Assembly: GCA_900546345.1 (NCBI GenBank) | Contig: URCI01000003.1 | Coordinates: 73,382-137,381, forward strand | Direction: 5' to 3' | DNA from: an uncultured Prevotella sp. | Lineage (GTDB): Bacteria; Bacteroidota; Bacteroidia; Bacteroidales; Bacteroidaceae | Length of the DNA: 64,000 nt | In this document: in pieces, positions 59,118 to 64,000 of the stretch | How the letters are laid out: each line of letters starts with the position of its first letter | Numbering within the stretch: position 1 is the stretch's first letter | Made by a program: the position numbers and the translations under genes | The notes under the pieces: generated by a model | What the model was told of the DNA's origin: nothing | Databases searched by the model: none | The model's input: the letters and a program-made list of their open reading frames with translations, nothing else

Positions 59118-62015
59118 ATGACACGACATAATTACATAACAAGTAGATGGCTGTGCTCTCTCATGGCAGTATTCTGCATGACAGGCATTTGGGGGCAAGG
59201 AGCGATGGACGTGCGCACGCTGCGCCTGCACAATGGCTTCTCCGTATGGCTCAATGTCGACCACAGTCAGCCGAAGGTTTACGGTGCTGTGGTGGTCAAG
59301 GCAGGTGCCAAGGACTGCCCGAACACAGGTATCGCCCACTATTTCGAGCATCTCATGTTCAAGGGTACCGACAAAATTGGTACTGTAGACTATGCCAAGG
59401 AAAAGCCGTGGCTCGACAGCATCTCGCGGCAGTACGACTTGCTCGCTACGACACGTGATGCAGCTCGCCGCAAAACCATTCAGCAGCATATCAACGAGTT
59501 GTCCATCCGTGCCGCCGACTATGCCATTCCCAATGAGTTTCAAAACCTCGTCACACGTTTTGGCGGTACAGGACTCAATGCATATACCTCTTTTGATGAG
59601 ACTGTTTTTCATAATTCTTTTTCACCGCAGTATCTGTCGCAGTGGTGCGAACTTTATGCCGAGCGCTTCCTTTCGCCCGTATTCCGTCTCTTCCAAGGTG
59701 AGTTGGAAACAGTCTATGAAGAAAAAAATATGTATGCCGATAACATGTTGGTGCAGGCAGCCGAGGCTGCGCAACGCTATGCCCTGGCCGGAACGTCCTA
59801 TGCCTATCCTATCATCGGTGCCACTGACAGCCTGAAGAATCCAAGGCTCAGCGAGATGATGCGCTTCTATCACCGTTATTATGTGGCCGGCAACATGGGA
59901 CTCATCCTCTCAGGGGATATTCGCACCGACTCCATTCTTCCGTTGCTGGAGCGTACCTTCGGACAACTGCCGCCCGGCGAAGCTCCCGTGACTCCACGGG
60001 CTGAGCTCCGCAATTTCCGTGGTTCTGAGCCGTTGAAAGTAAAGATTCCGATCCCTATCGTCAAGGTCGAGGGCTATGCCTTCCAAGCACCTTCGGAACA
60101 CAGCCGCGACTATGTGCCGTTTCAGGTGTTGACGACGATGCTCTCCAACCATGCCAAGACTGGATTGCTCGATTCTCTTGACAATTCCGGACGGGTCATG
60201 GCAGCCATGGCCATGGGCTACGACTTCAAGGATTTCAGTGCTTATGGCTTCGGCTTTGTGCCTAATCTGCCCTTTGGCTCCAAGCGCAAGGCGGCGCAAA
60301 GATGCTGGGACGCCATTGACCAACTGCGTACGGGACAATTCTCTGACAGTCAGTTGCAGGCGGCGAAGCGCTCTCTGCGGCGGCAGAAACTCTTGTCGTT
60401 GGAGACTATTGAGGGACGTAGCGCAGCCATGGTCAATGCCTTCTCTCACGGACTCAGATGGGACGACGTGCTTGAGCATACGCAGTACATCGACAGCGTG
60501 AGCCACAAGGATATTGTCAGAGTTGCCAATACTTATTTCAACGACGATTCGTTGGTGGTGCGCAAAGCTTTCGGCCGCTATCCCAAGGAGAAGGTGTCAC
60601 AACCTGGCTACAAGCCTGTTCGCGCCCCTCATGCCGGAGAACAGAGTGCCTATGCACGTGAGTTGTCACAGTGTCCTGTTGATTCGTTGACTCCTAAACT
60701 GGTTGATTTCAAAAAAGATGCCGTTGAGCGTCAACTGCGTCCACTGGTACGGCTTTACTGTGTAAAAAATCCCGACAATGATATCTTCTCCTTACAACTC
60801 TGCTATCGCCGTGGCTCGGCTTCCGACCGCCGCATTGGTGTACTGGATGATTATCTTGGTCGGGTAGGTACCACGTCGATGACGCGTCAGCAGTTCGGTC
60901 GTGCGCTGCAGCAATTGGGAGCTACTATCAGTGTCGGCACAGACGCCAATAACGTCTATGTGACGTTGATGGGCTTTGACCGCAAGATGATGCCTGCACT
61001 TCATTTGTTGCGCTCGTTTCTTGACAGCACGGCGACAGAGACTTCCCAACTGCGGGCATGTGCCAAGGCTTTGAGGCTGGAACAGAAAACACTCTTGAAG
61101 GACAATGTCAATATTGCGGATGCGATATATAACAAAGTGGCCTTCGGAGACAGTTCTGTCTACCTCACGAGATTGACAGCTAACGAGGTGAAGCGACTCA
61201 AAGCTGCCGACCTCGTGGGGCTGTTCCGTGATGTGCAGAAAAGCCAGCTCGACATCATCTACACGGGTACACTGCCTTTGGACAGTGTGACTCGTTGGGT
61301 CGGGACACTATTGCCGTTGGATCGGGTCAAGCATCCTTCGCAGGAGATAGTCCATCCTTTGCAAACTGTCAGTCACCCAATGGTTTATGTGTATGATAAC
61401 CCTCGGGCGCGTCAGACCATCGTAGGCTCTTATCAGCAAGTGGGGGCTTTGCCCTTACTGGACCAGCGCTTACCTTTCCAATTGTGGGGTACCTATTTTG
61501 GGGGCGGGATGTCATCCGTGCTTTTCCAGGATATCCGTGAGTTCCGCTCTTATGCTTACTATGCTCGTGGGCGTTGCCAATTGCCTGACTTGCTGAGTCA
61601 TCCCCAGGCTCCTTGTGCCTATACCACCCGCTTGGGTTGTCAGTCCGATAAGACCATGCAGGCACTTGGCGTCCTTGACTCCCTCCTTCATGACATGCCC
61701 GTCCGTGATGGAAACATCCAGGCGGCCCGGCAGGCCATTGTCAACAATATCAACAATGGCTATCCTTCTTTCCGTGCGCTTGGCAGCTATGTGGCCGGTT
61801 GTCGCTTACGTGGATATAACCAGGATCCTGATTCGGCGCTGCTTCGTATGTTGCCGACCCTTGGCATCAACGATGTCCTTACATGCTATCGTACCCATGT
61901 GAAAAGTGCTCCTGTCAGCTACATCATTGCAGGTGATAAGCGAAAGCTCGACATGGCACAGCTGGCTAAATATGGGAAGATCGTTGTGATCAGGAAACGT
62001 GATATTTTCAGATAA
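59118..62015 (+). CDS. M16-family (pitrilysin-like) zinc peptidase, exported
   Basis: 965 residues with a signal peptide (LCSLMAVFCMTGIWG). The inverted zinc motif HYFEH gives H74, E77 and H78; the third ligand is in ELETVYEEKNMYADN, further away than usual because of an insertion (about residues 90-150). A second, inactive M16 half follows (from ~500), as in two-domain members. Such enzymes form clamshells that degrade short peptides; here it would act in the periplasm or be surface-exposed. Monocistronic, with its own promoter box and terminator. Confidence 0.92.
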   Translation: MTRHNYITSRWLCSLMAVFCMTGIWGQGAMDVRTLRLHNGFSVWLNVDHSQPKVYGAVVVKAGAKDCPNTGIAHYFEHLMFKGTDKIGTVDYAKEKPWLDSISRQYDLLATTRDAARRKTIQQHINELSIRAADYAIPNEFQNLVTRFGGTGLNAYTSFDETVFHNSFSPQYLSQWCELYAERFLSPVFRLFQGELETVYEEKNMYADNMLVQAAEAAQRYALAGTSYAYPIIGATDSLKNPRLSEMMRFYHRYYVAGNMGLILSGDIRTDSILPLLERTFGQLPPGEAPVTPRAELRNFRGSEPLKVKIPIPIVKVEGYAFQAPSEHSRDYVPFQVLTTMLSNHAKTGLLDSLDNSGRVMAAMAMGYDFKDFSAYGFGFVPNLPFGSKRKAAQRCWDAIDQLRTGQFSDSQLQAAKRSLRRQKLLSLETIEGRSAAMVNAFSHGLRWDDVLEHTQYIDSVSHKDIVRVANTYFNDDSLVVRKAFGRYPKEKVSQPGYKPVRAPHAGEQSAYARELSQCPVDSLTPKLVDFKKDAVERQLRPLVRLYCVKNPDNDIFSLQLCYRRGSASDRRIGVLDDYLGRVGTTSMTRQQFGRALQQLGATISVGTDANNVYVTLMGFDRKMMPALHLLRSFLDSTATETSQLRACAKALRLEQKTLLKDNVNIADAIYNKVAFGDSSVYLTRLTANEVKRLKAADLVGLFRDVQKSQLDIIYTGTLPLDSVTRWVGTLLPLDRVKHPSQEIVHPLQTVSHPMVYVYDNPRARQTIVGSYQQVGALPLLDQRLPFQLWGTYFGGGMSSVLFQDIREFRSYAYYARGRCQLPDLLSHPQAPCAYTTRLGCQSDKTMQALGVLDSLLHDMPVRDGNIQAARQAIVNNINNGYPSFRALGSYVAGCRLRGYNQDPDSALLRMLPTLGINDVLTCYRTHVKSAPVSYIIAGDKRKLDMAQLAKYGKIVVIRKRDIFR

Positions 62016-62035
62016 CTTTATCATTTAATTATTAC

Positions 62036-62087
62036 AAAAGCCTGTCCACATTTTCTCTCGAAATAGAGAAAAGTGAACAGGCTTTTT
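62036..62087 (+). terminator. Intrinsic terminator of the M16 gene
   Basis: AAAAGCCTGT pairs with ACAGGCTTTT and CACATTTTCTC with GAGAAAAGTG (one mismatch), loop TCGAAATA, followed by T-run. Confidence 0.9.
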
Positions 62088-62141
62088 GTGTTTCTGCACC
62101 TCAAAAAGTCGTTTTTTCAACCCTATTTTCCCATGCCGTGC

Positions 62142-62251
62142 ATAGAAACCAGTGGTTTTGTGTGGTCATCTCAGTAGTTTTATGCGATGAAACAAGTGAG
62201 ATGATGCGGTCATCTCAGTAGTTTCTCATGGTCATCTCAGTTGTTTTATAG
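62142..62251 (+). repeat. Five-unit 22-bp array with one inverted unit
   Basis: Units start at 62142 (degenerate), 62164, 62186, 62208 and 62230, exactly 22 bp apart. The unit is GGTCATCTCAGTAGTTTTAT plus two bases. The unit at 62186 reads TCATCTCACTTGTTTCAT on the opposite strand, so it is flipped without changing the period. Confidence 0.85.
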
Positions 62252-62453
62252 CCTTGTTTGGCAATTTCCGTTTCCTTAATAATGCGTAATATCTATAACA
62301 ATCTATCAGTCAACTGGCTATGAAATTGCCTCCATTTTGGCGAAAATCAGACCCAAGTCGGTCTCTGCTCAAAAATAATCGATTCTCAGCCCCGCTTTTT
62401 TGTCATTTTATTCAACACTCCCGCAGGGCTCATCGAGGTAATACAGCCTAATC

Positions 62454-62541
62454 TACACGAACATATCTTCATTGCCCCACGAACATGTGTTCATCGCCCC
62501 ACGAAGGTATCTTCATCGTCCCACGAAGGTATCTTCATTTT
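62454..62541 (+). repeat. Four-unit 22-bp array before the rRNA operon
   Basis: ACGAA starts at 62457, 62479, 62501 and 62523, exactly 22 bp apart. The consensus is CCCACGAAGGTATCTTCATC plus two bases; the last two units are nearly identical. Non-coding. Confidence 0.9.
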
Positions 62542-62604
62542 CCATCTATGAAATCATGGTTAATTTGTCATGGCGAAGTCATCCTTAAAAACAAAGAGAA
62601 AAAT

Positions 62605-62661
62605 GTCTTTTATGTCTTTCTGTCTAAAGAATGAGTTTTTGTCTTTTATGTCTTTCTGTCT
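62605..62661 (+). repeat. Direct repeat GTCTTTTATGTCTTTCTGTCT
   Basis: Two exact 21-bp copies start at 62605 and 62641, 36 bp apart, each built from TGTCTTT sub-repeats. They lie between the 22-bp arrays and the rRNA promoter; the rest of 62088-62770 holds no gene that I can support. Confidence 0.8.
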
Positions 62662-62771
62662 CAAATAAGAATTCTGTCTTCTGCATGTAATAATATAATT
62701 ATGTGTCGCCCGGTCTTTTTGTCAACATTATGGAAAACTTGTGTCTTTTTCTCAAAAAAGTTTGGGAAATG

Positions 62772-62803
62772 TTTGGAGGGTATTGGTAAAAGCTGTACCT
62801 TTG
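62772..62803 (+). promoter_or_regulatory. rRNA operon promoter
   Basis: TTTG (62772-62775), 20-base spacer, TACCTTTG (62796-62803): a perfect consensus match. A-tracts upstream (62752-62760) may act as UP element. The transcript would have a ~260-base leader before 16S, containing the AT-rich word at 62908-62925. Confidence 0.88.
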
Positions 62804-63068
62804 CACTCGCTTTTCAGAACTACGGCACACGCCTAACACTGAGAGCAACGAGAAAGAGTTCTTTGAGAAGATTACATACAACAGAGAGTAGTACAAGAAG
62901 CGATTCCTACACCTTATTATATATAGGGCTTAGGAATTGGGTAGAAGAAACGAACCGTTCAATTTTAGGATTGAAAACAGGAAGACTTCAATAAACCATC
63001 GCGTCCTGTGACAGAGAAACAACATTCCGAATCCACCGCAAGGCAGAAGAGGAATACATGATATTTTT

Positions 63069-64000
<932 letters not shown>

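Noticed and set aside
62142..62541. 22-bp arrays considered as CRISPR remnants
   Set aside because: Repeats abut directly without unique spacers, and no leader or cas gene is present.
62701..62994. 97-codon plus-strand frame before 16S
   Set aside because: It spans the rRNA promoter and leader; no family resemblance.

Overview
The window is Bacteroidota DNA, most likely from Prevotella or a close relative. It ends in the first ~930 bases of a 16S rRNA gene whose signature stretches look Prevotella-like. Promoters follow the Bacteroidota pattern (TTG or TTTG, about 20 bp, TAnnTTTG), Shine-Dalgarno sites are mostly absent, and there are two SusC/SusD pairs.

Bases 1-9572 hold an arginine/proline biosynthesis cluster on the + strand: end of argR, a GNAT acetyltransferase, argG, argC, argD, proC, proB, proA and an argF'-type N-succinyl/N-acetylornithine transcarbamylase. 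A small DUF559 nuclease gene sits between the acetyltransferase and argG. It is bracketed by inverted copies of a 36-bp GC-rich palindromic repeat. One arm supplies the stop codon of the acetyltransferase gene and the other is translated in frame at the start of ArgG.

Bases 10055-22423 are a glycan-use locus: SusC-like, SusD-like, surface lipoprotein, polytopic membrane protein, GH2 beta-mannosidase and a lipoprotein with one CxxCH haem-type motif. It converges on a minus-strand block (22433-27718): PfkB sugar kinase (probable kdgK), ackA, pta, cdaA and folP. A PIN-domain toxin/antitoxin pair, murF and a PAP2 phosphatase follow on the + strand. Two divergent tRNA genes (Phe-GAA on minus, Pro-CGG on plus) fire from promoters carried on the arms of a perfect 26-bp inverted repeat. 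Then come ddl, rluD, a PASTA protein and rpmH on minus, and efp, a GT2 glycosyltransferase, an NPP-type phosphodiesterase and radC on plus.

Bases 38993-53917 form a second glycan locus: GH28, SusC, SusD, a glycerophosphodiester phosphodiesterase-GH28 fusion, a GH92 alpha-mannosidase, a minus-strand GNAT, and a histidine acid phosphatase-GH92 fusion. Putting phosphodiesterase, phosphomonoesterase and alpha-mannosidase activities in one locus, partly in single chains, suggests attack on a phosphorylated mannose glycan. This is the most interesting functional hypothesis here.

Bases 54366-58131 encode an ECF sigma factor, a FecR-like anti-sigma factor and a TonB-dependent receptor. A Bax-inhibitor-1 family protein, an M16 peptidase and the rRNA operon promoter follow.

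Intergenic DNA is rich in short repeats. Four unrelated arrays have a 22-bp (or 22/23-bp) period, one of them with a unit flipped in place; one array has a 33-bp period. A 17-18 bp AT-rich word recurs exactly at distant sites, including inside a gene. TTGAATGTTGAGTG-type repeats supply or abut the stop codons of several genes.
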